A DNA stretch of 64,000 bases from Vibrio chagasii (GTDB lineage Bacteria > Pseudomonadota > Gammaproteobacteria > Enterobacterales > Vibrionaceae), in the NCBI GenBank assembly GCA_041879415.1, contig CP090851.1, positions 682,001 through 746,000 of the forward strand, read 5' to 3'. Shown here in pieces: positions 56,775-64,000 of this stretch. Within the stretch, counting starts at the first letter, position 1, and every line of letters begins with the position of its first letter. A program made the translations under genes and the position numbers. The notes under the pieces are model-generated. The model made no database searches. It was not told the origin of the DNA and saw only the letters and a list, made by a program, of their open reading frames with translations.

Positions 56775-57788
56775 ATGAAAAAGCTATTAGGTACAGTAAT
56801 TATGGCGGCAACGCTGCTTGTTGGTTGTGGTGAAGCTGACAAGGCTGGTTCTGAAGCTAAAGACGAGCCGATCAATATCAACATGAGCCTTGTGTTCACT
56901 CAAAATGAGCTGCTTACACAAGAGTTAATCAAAGCGACCGACAAAATTCGAGAAAGAACTGATGGCTCGGTAAACATTAAAGTTTTCCCTGGTGGTCAAT
57001 TGCCTGTTTACAAAGATAACTTGGAGCAAGTGGTTAACGGTGCTAACTGGATTGCCGTAGAGGATTTGACTTATCTAGGTGATTACGTGCCTGACTTTGC
57101 TGCACTGGCAGGTCCAATGCTGTACAACACCTACGATGAATATTTAGCGATGATGGACACTGACTTCGTGGCTGGCCTTAAAGCTAAAGCGGAAGAGAAG
57201 GGCATCAAAGTATTAAACGCAGACTACATGTTTGGCTTCCGCCACATGATCACCAATAAAGAGATTGTTAACTCTGATGACATGAAAGGCATGCGTATTC
57301 GTGTTCCACAAAGTCAGCTGTTCATCAGTACACTTTCAGCAATGGGCGCAGCTCCAGCTTCTCTTCCATTCCCTGAGACCTACGCAGGCGTTCAGCAAGG
57401 CGTTGTCGACGGTCTTGAAGGTTCTATCCTGACCATGTACTCAACCAAGATCTACGAAGTGGCTAAGAACATGTCTTTGACTAAGCACTTCCTTGGCACT
57501 GTGGGTATCTACATTTCACCAACGCTTTGGGATAAATTTACGCCAGAGCAACAACAGATCATCAACGAAGAGCTAGAGGCTGGTGCTGAATCTAACACTG
57601 CTGAGCTAGTTAAACTGGATGTTGAATACACTCAGAAACTTGAAGAGTTAGGTGTTACTTTCAATGAAGTGAATTCTGAAGAGTTCAACCAGTTGACGGC
57701 AGATGTGTACAACCAGTTCCCAAGCTGGAGTGAAGGCATACACGCGACGATCATGAAAGAGCTAGAAACGATCCGAGCTGCACAGTAG
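56775..57788 (+). CDS. TRAP transporter substrate-binding lipoprotein, DctP family
   Basis: 337 residues. The N terminus has a lipobox LLVGC (Cys18), so the binding protein is predicted to be membrane-anchored rather than freely periplasmic. The DctP/TAXI-type core is visible: NINMSLVFTQNELLTQELIK, IKVFPGGQLPVYKDNLEQV, and the ligand-binding DDMKGMRIRVPQSQ whose conserved Arg normally clamps a substrate carboxylate. PFPETYAGVQQGVVDGLEG follows. The substrate is therefore probably an organic or sugar acid, but identity is unknown. First gene of a TRAP-HAD operon. Confidence 0.9.
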   Translation: MKKLLGTVIMAATLLVGCGEADKAGSEAKDEPININMSLVFTQNELLTQELIKATDKIRERTDGSVNIKVFPGGQLPVYKDNLEQVVNGANWIAVEDLTYLGDYVPDFAALAGPMLYNTYDEYLAMMDTDFVAGLKAKAEEKGIKVLNADYMFGFRHMITNKEIVNSDDMKGMRIRVPQSQLFISTLSAMGAAPASLPFPETYAGVQQGVVDGLEGSILTMYSTKIYEVAKNMSLTKHFLGTVGIYISPTLWDKFTPEQQQIINEELEAGAESNTAELVKLDVEYTQKLEELGVTFNEVNSEEFNQLTADVYNQFPSWSEGIHATIMKELETIRAAQ

Positions 57789-57816
57789 TTCTGCATAAAT
57801 TAATTAGTTAATGATT

Positions 57817-57846
57817 ACGGCCTAAATATTCTTAGGCCGTTTTATT
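57817..57846 (+). terminator. Partial terminator or attenuator between dctP- and dctQ-type genes
   Basis: ACGGCCTAA, loop ATATTC, TTAGGCCGT followed by TTTATT, 28 bases after the binding-protein stop but within the operon. It probably lowers membrane-subunit expression relative to the binding protein and protects the upstream mRNA 3' end. Confidence 0.75.
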
Positions 57847-57891
57847 CCTGAAATACCCACGTTGTATTAGGTATTTCGCTGGAGAAGTCTT

Positions 57892-58356
57892 TTGTTTTTA
57901 TTGAAAAATATTGAAGAAATCCTCGCTTCTATCGCTATTTCGATCACCGTTTTGGTTGTTATCGTTAACGTCGTGTTGCGTTATGGATTTGGCTTTGTTG
58001 TTCCGTGGAGTGAAGAGCTGTCGGTTATTTGCTTCATTTGGGCTGTCTACTTAGGGATTAGCTCCTGTTACAAACACAAGCTTCACATGGGTGTGGATGT
58101 GGTGGTTGCCATGCTGCCAGAAAAAGCAAAAATCCCATTTAGATTGTGTGTTTCCGTTTTCCTACTGGCTCTGAACATTTTAATGGCGGTTCTGAGTTAT
58201 CAATATCTCATGTTATCTAACAAGGTAACGCCGGTCATGGGCGTATCATATTTTGTTATCAATGGCGTGTTGTTGCTTTGTTTCTCATTGATGGCGATCC
58301 ACACCGTTCGATTTATCGCGAACGATGTCGCTTCTCTAAAGCGCTCTTCTAAGTAG
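57892..58356 (+). CDS. TRAP transporter small permease subunit (DctQ)
   Basis: 154 residues, four membrane segments (ILASIAISITVLVVIVNVVL, ELSVICFIWAVYLGISSCY, RLCVSVFLLALNILMAVLSY and FVINGVLLLCFSLMAIHTV). The conserved VPWSEELSVICFIW is the DctQ hallmark. The start is TTG 57892, seven bases after GGAG (57881-57884). It pairs with the large permease ten bases downstream. Confidence 0.9.
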   Translation: MFLLKNIEEILASIAISITVLVVIVNVVLRYGFGFVVPWSEELSVICFIWAVYLGISSCYKHKLHMGVDVVVAMLPEKAKIPFRLCVSVFLLALNILMAVLSYQYLMLSNKVTPVMGVSYFVINGVLLLCFSLMAIHTVRFIANDVASLKRSSK

Positions 58357-58365
58357 GTACGATTC

Positions 58366-59649
58366 ATGGAAAGCTATCTTCCAATCCTTATTCTGTTTGC
58401 TCTGTTTCTTTTGAACATCCCCATCGCGTTTTCTCTGATTGCATCGGCGATGGTTTACTTTCTTTTTATCAATGACTCTATTCCGGTGAGCTTGGTGATG
58501 CAGCGCTTTATTAGTTCTGCTGAGTCTTTTCCGTTGTTGGCCATCCCGTTCTTTATCATGGTGGGTTCGGTGATGAACTATGCGGGGATCAGTAAGAGCT
58601 TACTCGCTTTTGCTGACTCGATGATTGGCCATAAAACCGGTGGTTTGGCTCAAGTGAATGTGGCATTGAGTACTCTGATGGGTGGTATCTCTGGGTCGGC
58701 AAACGCGGATGCGGCGATGCAGTCGAAGATTCTTGCTCCTGAGATGACTAAGCGTGGGTATGATTTGCCATTCACAGCCGCGGTAACAGCTGCGTCATCA
58801 AGTATCAGCCCTGTGATTCCACCGGGTATTAACCTAATCATCTTTGCTTTATTAGCGAACGTGTCAGTCCATCAAATGTTTATAGCGGGTTACGTGCCGG
58901 CATTTTTGATGGCGCTGTCGCTGATGGTGACAATCGCGTTTATTGCTCGTAAGCGCCGTTACAAACCGTCACGCTCTGAGCCAGCTTCTGCCAGAGAGCG
59001 TTTTCACTACTTCTTGAAAGCGATTCCGGCACTGTTGATCCCGTTCGGCATTATTCTGGGTATGCGTTTTGGCTTGTTCACGCCTACTGAAGCGGGTGCG
59101 ATTGCCGTATTACTTTGCGCGATTATTGGCATCTTTGTTTATCGTCAACTGGGCTTTCGCCATATCCCGCTGATCATGCGTGAAACAGTGCAGGGCACTA
59201 GTAGTGTCATGTTCATCATTATTGGCGCCATGGTCTTCGGCTACTACATGACGCTAGAACAGATCCCACACAATGTTGCTTCGGCTCTGATTGAGCTGAC
59301 AGACAACAAGCTCGTCTTGCTGTTGTTGATTAACGTGCTGCTGTTAGTGGTTGGCATGTTCATCGAAGGTGGCGCCGCGATGATCATACTCACGCCATTA
59401 CTATTGCCAGCTGTGCTTAACCTAGGCGTTAACCCGGTTCACTTCGGTATTATCGTGATTGTGAATATCATGATTGGTGGTGTGACTCCGCCATTTGGCT
59501 CGATGATGTTTACGGTTTGCTCGATTTTAAAAGTTCGTATGGTCGACTTCGTAAGAGAAGTGGCTCCGTTGTTGCTAGCACTACTCACGGTTCTGATGCT
59601 GCTGACTTTCTCTGAAAGCTTAGTGATGTTTTTACCGAATTTGCTTTAA
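58366..59649 (+). CDS. TRAP transporter large permease subunit (DctM)
   Basis: 427 residues with about twelve membrane segments, the ion-coupled transport subunit (sodium-driven in studied cases). Family motifs: ESFPLLAIPFFIMVGSVMNYAGIS, STLMGGISGSANADAAMQSK, TAASSSISPVIPPGINLIIFA, FTPTEAGAIAVL and NIMIGGVTPPFGSMMFTVCSI. ATG 58366. Length is typical of DctM. Confidence 0.94.
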   Translation: MESYLPILILFALFLLNIPIAFSLIASAMVYFLFINDSIPVSLVMQRFISSAESFPLLAIPFFIMVGSVMNYAGISKSLLAFADSMIGHKTGGLAQVNVALSTLMGGISGSANADAAMQSKILAPEMTKRGYDLPFTAAVTAASSSISPVIPPGINLIIFALLANVSVHQMFIAGYVPAFLMALSLMVTIAFIARKRRYKPSRSEPASARERFHYFLKAIPALLIPFGIILGMRFGLFTPTEAGAIAVLLCAIIGIFVYRQLGFRHIPLIMRETVQGTSSVMFIIIGAMVFGYYMTLEQIPHNVASALIELTDNKLVLLLLINVLLLVVGMFIEGGAAMIILTPLLLPAVLNLGVNPVHFGIIVIVNIMIGGVTPPFGSMMFTVCSILKVRMVDFVREVAPLLLALLTVLMLLTFSESLVMFLPNLL

Positions 59650-59684
59650 CACTGTTTAGTGATTGATTATTTAGAGGTGTAGAA

Positions 59685-60470
59685 ATGAATTCGGTATCGA
59701 ATGAATTGAACCAAAATTGGAAAAAGATAGATTGGGTGTTAACCGATGTGGATGATACCTTAACGTGGCAAGGTCAATTGCCGCCTGAAACCTTGATCGC
59801 TTTAAGTAAGTTACGTGACTCGGGCAAGAAAGTGGTTGCGGTAACGGGCGCTTGTGCAGGTTGGTGTGATCATATTGCTCAGCTGTGGCCTGTTGATGCG
59901 GTTCTCGGTGAGAATGGCGCCTTCATTATGGAAAAGAAAAACGGTTATCTGACATTGCGCTCTGATATTCCTTTGCCAGAAGTCAGTACTAATCAGAGCA
60001 AACTGAAAGAACAAGTCTTAGCTATTTTGAGCGATTATCCAGAGCTCAGTTTAACGCTCGATCAGTCGTACCGCTTGTGTGAAGTTGCGATAGACATCGG
60101 TCAAAACCGTCCTAAAGTCGATGATGCGATTATTGAAGAGATAGTTTCAAAGATTCACGCGTTAGGTGCACATGCCACAGCAAGCTCTATCCACATTAAT
60201 GCTTGGTATGGTGAACACTCTAAGAAAGCAACATCGACTGCTTTTCTCAAAGAGAAGGGGCTATCTGACCAAGAGATCGTCGAGCGTAGTTGCTATGTCG
60301 GTGATTCGATGAACGATCAATACATGTTTGAAATTTTGCCGAACAGTGTCGGTGTGGCTAATATTCAGCATTATTGGGAACGACTAGAGCATCACCCATC
60401 AGTAGTGATGAGCGAGCCCGGCGGATACGGTTTCTCAGAGTTTGTCGATAAGCTACTTGCTTTAAAATAA
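59685..60470 (+). CDS. HAD-IIB family phosphatase
   Basis: 261 residues. Motif I is VLTDVDDTLTW (nucleophile and acid/base Asp), motif II VVAVTGACAGWC, motif III the Lys in HSKKATSTAFLKEKG, and motif IV CYVGDSMNDQYMF. A C2-type cap lies between motifs II and III, which places it with Cof-like or mannosyl-3-phosphoglycerate/sucrose-phosphate phosphatases; the natural substrate cannot be told. It is 35 bases after the TRAP large permease and is the last operon gene, so it likely removes phosphate from the imported compound or its derivative. Confidence 0.87.
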   Translation: MNSVSNELNQNWKKIDWVLTDVDDTLTWQGQLPPETLIALSKLRDSGKKVVAVTGACAGWCDHIAQLWPVDAVLGENGAFIMEKKNGYLTLRSDIPLPEVSTNQSKLKEQVLAILSDYPELSLTLDQSYRLCEVAIDIGQNRPKVDDAIIEEIVSKIHALGAHATASSIHINAWYGEHSKKATSTAFLKEKGLSDQEIVERSCYVGDSMNDQYMFEILPNSVGVANIQHYWERLEHHPSVVMSEPGGYGFSEFVDKLLALK

Positions 60471-60525
60471 GTAGCTTCACTTTTTCTAGTGGGTAGATGA
60501 AGTTTGTAAGGTTAAGGCTTAAATT

Positions 60526-60550
60526 AAGAGGAGTGGCGACTCCTCTTTAG
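60526..60550. terminator. Hairpin between convergent genes, weak bidirectional terminator
   Basis: AAGAGGAGT, loop GGCG, ACTCCTCTT, followed only by TTTA on the plus strand and by AATTTAA on the minus. The stem is strong but T-tracts are short. Confidence 0.6.
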
Positions 60551-60583
60551 GCTTGAAATAACTAGCAATTAAGTTATTAAATA

Positions 60584-62101
60584 CTAGTTCTCGTAGCTTT
60601 GTTCGCAATCATCTACTACAACATTATTAACATGGCAGTATGACGAGTTCGTTCCATCCGCATGGTGCTCGGTTACTTTGGTCGGTGAGGTTAAATTTAG
60701 GTCTAATGAGGTTTTATTAAAGCTTCGAAACATACTTGTCTGAACGATGTCACCATAAGTGTTGTAATCTTGGTGAGATTTCCAAACTTCGAAGGCACTA
60801 TTTAGGTCGTTTGTATCAAAATCAGAGCTGTAGTAGGTCAGTGTATCGAGACTGTCAGAATCAATTTTTCCTGCAAATAAGGTAGGGTGCAACACCGTAC
60901 CTTGTTCGCTTCGATAAATTGACTCCTGCATCGTATTTTCTTCGTTGTTTATGGTCTTGGCAATAACACTTTCATTAAGTTCGTTAGCTCTGTTTTGTAC
61001 TTGCTCACGACAATCTTCAATGCTTGTCGTATTGTATATGAATGCAGCAACTGAATATCCGCGCGCGTCATCTTTTTCTTGTAAAGCCTCATTTGCGATG
61101 CTGCAGTAAAAGTTTTCGTTACCAGGTTCCCACTTCTGAATACCTTGTTCTGGAGCTGAGAACATGTTGCGTGACATCGCTAGGAAGTTGGTTTTGATTA
61201 AGCCTTCCTCCTTCTGCTCTGCGGCTTCTTTATAATCTACGAGACCTAGTTGTTCTTCTAGATCATACGAATACAGCCATGTCGTTTCTTCCCAGTTTCC
61301 TTCTTCAGATTGAATAAACTCGAGGCGGTACCACGTTGTTGCTTCTGAGTTCTCGTAAGCATCCGTTGGCCAATCAGGGCTTGCAAGGAAATACTCAACG
61401 TATGCATAGTCGTAGCCTTCTTTTGAAATATCACTTGTTTCGTCATAGCTCTTTTGAAGGCCTGGGACTAGATTTTGCGCGAGTAAGTGTAATTCTTCAT
61501 TATTAGTCTCAACATAATCACTGTAAAGTTCATCTACAGTAATGTTGTAGCGGTACGCAACCCGTAATTCTTGCTCTTCGACGCGGTTGATTATGTCACC
61601 ACGTAGTTCCTCGTTATGAAGTAATGCGGTGCAAGTCGGTGATTTATCTTCGGCAGTTAAATCACGCTGAATCCCAACCCACACAATGGTTGATAGAGGC
61701 GTAACGGCCAGAATATCGCTATCGCTCGTGGTTGCTATAGAAGGTGGGTAGGTAAGTTGATAGGGTTCTGTGATAGGGTTATCTGGGTAGTCACTGTCAA
61801 TTGCTCCAATAGGCACATCGATCACAGTAGCGGCATACTGTTGGCACTGCGCTTGTTCATTGGAAAGGTTGAAATCGTATTGCCCCTGTTCATCTGTTGT
61901 GTCGGATGGCTCACCTTTATCTAGGATACCGTTGGCATTAATGTCTAGAAAGGCGGTTGCACCCTGAATATACCCATCGATTGCTTTTCCCGACATGGTT
62001 ATGGCCTGATGGGGACTATCTAATGACGAACTTTCACTACCACCACATGCCGTAATTATCACAGCTCCAGATATAACCAACAAAAATTTAGTTGTATTCA
62101 C
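60584..62101 (-). CDS. Predicted lipoprotein of unknown function
   Basis: 505 residues, acidic. Lipobox ITAC (Cys19) followed by GGSESSS predicts outer-membrane lipidation. Residues ~38-80 read AIDGYIQGATAFLDINANG then DKGEPSDTTDEQGQYDF, an alternation of Asp, Asn and Gly like calcium-binding repeats in SdrD B-like or carboxypeptidase-regulatory-like domains. The remaining ~400 residues (FLASPDWPTDAYENSEATTW, NMFSAPEQGIQKW) match nothing I recognise. Several cysteines after residue 80 could form disulphides. Convergent with the HAD phosphatase gene, divergent from the LysR gene. I assign no function. Confidence 0.8.
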   Translation of the reverse strand: MNTTKFLLVISGAVIITACGGSESSSLDSPHQAITMSGKAIDGYIQGATAFLDINANGILDKGEPSDTTDEQGQYDFNLSNEQAQCQQYAATVIDVPIGAIDSDYPDNPITEPYQLTYPPSIATTSDSDILAVTPLSTIVWVGIQRDLTAEDKSPTCTALLHNEELRGDIINRVEEQELRVAYRYNITVDELYSDYVETNNEELHLLAQNLVPGLQKSYDETSDISKEGYDYAYVEYFLASPDWPTDAYENSEATTWYRLEFIQSEEGNWEETTWLYSYDLEEQLGLVDYKEAAEQKEEGLIKTNFLAMSRNMFSAPEQGIQKWEPGNENFYCSIANEALQEKDDARGYSVAAFIYNTTSIEDCREQVQNRANELNESVIAKTINNEENTMQESIYRSEQGTVLHPTLFAGKIDSDSLDTLTYYSSDFDTNDLNSAFEVWKSHQDYNTYGDIVQTSMFRSFNKTSLDLNLTSPTKVTEHHADGTNSSYCHVNNVVVDDCEQSYEN

Positions 62102-62352
62102 GGTATTCCCTTATTTGAATTATGTATTAACAGAATACCATTTGGGGATTTTCACAAATCTTTATAAAAAAGAAATTAAAGTGGCGATATTTGCTTTATC
62201 AAGCTCAAGTCAAAGGGCTTAATTCCTTTGGCTTTTAAGTGATTTAGCGCACAAGCTAGGAGGTGGAAGCATGGTATGAATATATTGGGATACATGTCTT
62301 ACTAAAACTATGAGACGCTTGTGTTGTGTCAGTCGAATCACAAGGAAGTTGC

Positions 62353-63279
62353 ATGCATCACTTTAATCTTCGTGCGCTTGAGTATCTGAATGCGTTATCA
62401 AAATATGGGTCACTGCGTAAAGCATCTAAGATGATGAACGTTGACCCTGCGGCAATGAGTAGAATGCTGACGCAGCTTGAAGCACAAGCAGAAATGAAGG
62501 TATGGGAACGCAATAATCGTCAATCACTGTTGACTGAGGCGGGCAACGAGTTATTGAACTATTACCGCTCCATCGTTCGCAGTGAAACGGCGGTGCTGGC
62601 TCGCCTAACCAAGCTGAAAAACCTCAAGGGTGGTAACGTTAGTATCGCGATTGGGGAAGGGTTTATCACAAACTTGGTCTCTAAACCGATGCAGACTTTC
62701 ATGGCTCGTTACCCTGATATCAATTTATCGATCGAGATAGCCGGTGCATTGGATGCGGTGAAAATGTTGGAAGATCAACAGATTGATTTTGCGATTACCT
62801 ATGCGTCTGCTCCTCATCCTAAACTGCATTCACACGTCGAACGTAGCCACCCTTTAGAGCTTATCGCTCCAAAAGGGCACGTATTAACTACCCGACAAGC
62901 ACCAGTGACACTTCAAGATGTAAGAGAGGCTTCTGTTGCTTTGATCGATAACTCGACAGGTATGGGGAGGCTAGTAAAGCAAGCCGAACAAAACTCTCAT
63001 CTCACTTTGCAACCTAAGCTTCAAACTAACTCTGTTACCGCACTCACTAACTTTGTTTCGGCAGGCCTAGGCGTGACCTTTATGCCTAAGCTCACTGTGC
63101 TTGATGAGATCAAATCGGGACAAATTGAAGTGGTTGCGACCGAGTTAGACACCTTCTCTAAAGCGACGGTGAAAGTTCAATCTCTCAAAGGCCGTGCACT
63201 CTCATTGCAAGCCGAAACCTTTTTAGACTTTCTCATCGAGAACGCCACATTCTTAAGTCATGATGCTCACAATATCTAA
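62353..63279 (+). CDS. LysR-family transcriptional regulator
   Basis: 308 residues. The N-terminal winged helix (NLRALEYLNALSKYGSLRKASKMMNVDPAAMSRMLTQLE, shown here as two joined helices) is typical of LysR proteins; the effector-binding domain follows (GNVSIAIGEGFI, PDINLSIEIAGALDAVKML, VSAGLGVTFMPKLTVL). ATG 62353 follows AAGGA at a good distance; nine in-frame residues upstream are excluded. It lies 294 bases before dadA on the same strand, so control of D-amino acid use is a plausible guess but not shown. It could also regulate the divergent lipoprotein gene. Confidence 0.9.
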   Translation: MHHFNLRALEYLNALSKYGSLRKASKMMNVDPAAMSRMLTQLEAQAEMKVWERNNRQSLLTEAGNELLNYYRSIVRSETAVLARLTKLKNLKGGNVSIAIGEGFITNLVSKPMQTFMARYPDINLSIEIAGALDAVKMLEDQQIDFAITYASAPHPKLHSHVERSHPLELIAPKGHVLTTRQAPVTLQDVREASVALIDNSTGMGRLVKQAEQNSHLTLQPKLQTNSVTALTNFVSAGLGVTFMPKLTVLDEIKSGQIEVVATELDTFSKATVKVQSLKGRALSLQAETFLDFLIENATFLSHDAHNI

Positions 63280-63573
63280 ATAGATCAGGGTTGGTGAAAC
63301 GCAGAGTCCTACTCTTGGCTCAACTTGTTACTACCAGTGAGCTTCTTTGTTGGGTGAGGCTACTCTGTGGGTCCACTCAATGTCTTGTGCTCGGAAGCCC
63401 TTCAACATCACACTTCCAAAACTCATTCTCCCGACCCTCCACTAAATTGACTTTTTATCAACGCATGTTGGATTGTTAAGTCAACGCTTGATGAATACGT
63501 TACAAACTATTAACGACAGATGTTTCAACAGGCAGTAAGGCTCGGCTGTGTGGCGAGTGAAGGGGAATATAGA
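63280..63573 (+). promoter_or_regulatory. Non-coding gap before dadA
   Basis: 294 bases with no supported gene; a 62-codon open frame at 63291-63479 lacks a Shine-Dalgarno and resembles nothing. The dadA Shine-Dalgarno AGGGGAA is at 63561-63567. No convincing terminator for the LysR gene and no recognised riboswitch is seen. Confidence 0.4.
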
Positions 63574-64000
63574 ATGGAAGTAATTGTAATTGGCAGCGGT
63601 GTTATTGGCTTGACCAGTGCTTGGTATCTGGCGAAAGAGGGTCACTCAGTAACGGTTATCGACCGCCAAGATAGCAGTGCTAAAGAGACCAGTTTCGCGA
63701 ATGCCGGACAAATTTCTTATGGCTATTCTTCACCTTGGGCAGCGCCGGGTATTCCGTTGAAAGCGATGAAATGGCTCACTCAAGAACATGCTCCCTTGAA
63801 AGTGAAGCCATCACTTTCTCCAGAGTTGGTGGCTTGGGCGACTAAGATGCTCGCTAACTGTAACGAAGCCAAATACGCTGTGAATAAGTCTCGCATGTTG
63901 AGAGTGGCAAACTACAGCCGAGACTGTCTAACCCATCTTCGAACCAGTGAAAATTTGGCATACGAGGGCAGGCAGAAAGGCACCTTGCAGGTATTCAGAA
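63574..64000 (+). CDS. dadA: D-amino acid dehydrogenase small subunit, 5' part (runs off the window)
   Basis: A flavoprotein that oxidises D-amino acids, mainly D-alanine, to keto acids and passes electrons to the respiratory chain. The 142 visible residues start with the FAD motif [20 protein letters not shown], then [22 protein letters not shown], closely matching E. coli DadA (NAGQISPGYAAPWAAPG), and [10 protein letters not shown] and [15 protein letters not shown] 63574 follows AGGGGAA (63561-63567). The C-terminal two thirds lie outside the window. Confidence 0.95.
   Translation, partial: MEVIVIGSGVIGLTSAWYLAKEGHSVTVIDRQDSSAKETSFANAGQISYGYSSPWAAPGIPLKAMKWLTQEHAPLKVKPSLSPELVAWATKMLANCNEAKYAVNKSRMLRVANYSRDCLTHLRTSENLAYEGRQKGTLQVFR

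Noticed and set aside
63291..63479. 62-codon open frame between the LysR gene and dadA
   Set aside because: It has no Shine-Dalgarno, no domain and unnatural composition; treated as non-coding.
63280..63573. Possible amino-acid riboswitch upstream of dadA
   Set aside because: I looked for glycine-riboswitch and other conserved cores and found none.

Overview
The window looks like a piece of the main chromosome of a marine Vibrio (Gammaproteobacteria, Vibrionaceae), moderately AT-rich. The evidence is protein similarity recalled from memory (GlgC, GlgA, TorR, MukFEB and Tol-Pal variants), a tfoX/tfoY-family gene carrying a Vc2-type cyclic di-GMP riboswitch, and the order topA-glgC-glgA-tfoY-purR-torD-torR-elyC/cmoM-mukFEB, which is familiar from Vibrio genomes. 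A Splendidus-clade species is my guess; I cannot prove the species. Nearly all of it is core, vertically inherited DNA. I see no insertion sequence, prophage, integron, CRISPR array or rRNA, and one tRNA.

Layout. 0-12 kb: 3' part of topA, the glycogen pair glgC-glgA behind a long structured leader, an alpha/beta hydrolase, a DUF2007 zinc-ribbon protein, a TVP38-type membrane protein, tfoY with its c-di-GMP riboswitch, purR, and the divergent torD/torR pair. 11.6-20 kb: elyC facing away from the coupled cmoM-mukF-mukE-mukB run (envelope, tRNA wobble methylation, chromosome condensation). 20-25 kb: one very large fused formate-dehydrogenase-like protein. 24.7-28 kb: a three-gene minus-strand operon (retropepsin-like lipoprotein, inactive-transglutaminase/7TM protein, ATP-grasp ligase). 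28-31 kb: cmoA, cmoB and a DUF72 gene. 31-37 kb: aspS, ruvC, a chemoreceptor gene set between ruvC and ruvA, then ruvB. 37.4-41.2 kb: the cytochrome bd operon cydA-cydB-cydX-ybgE behind a perfect FNR box and a CRP-like site. 41.2-46.8 kb: ybgC-tolQRAB-pal-cpoB. 46.9-53.5 kb: nadA, a two-TM potassium channel, a UPF0149 protein, a hybrid sensor kinase, alaE and tRNA-Ser(GGA).

53.7-64 kb is the more accessory-looking end: gltS; a divergent cluster with a DeoR-family regulator and a cytoplasmic glycerophosphodiesterase on one side and a TRAP transporter plus HAD phosphatase on the other; an unrecognised lipoprotein; a LysR regulator; and the 5' part of dadA.

How the parts work together. cmoM, cmoA and cmoB together cover the later steps of wobble-uridine cmo5U/mcmo5U formation. 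The cyd and Tor genes point to respiration at low oxygen. The TRAP/HAD/GDPD/DeoR cluster reads as one self-contained uptake and catabolism module for an unidentified, probably acidic, glycerophosphodiester- or sugar-phosphate-related compound; with the fused formate dehydrogenase and the retropepsin/7TM/ATP-grasp operon it is the best place to look for undescribed biology. Most genes end at strong intrinsic terminators, several of them bidirectional between convergent genes.
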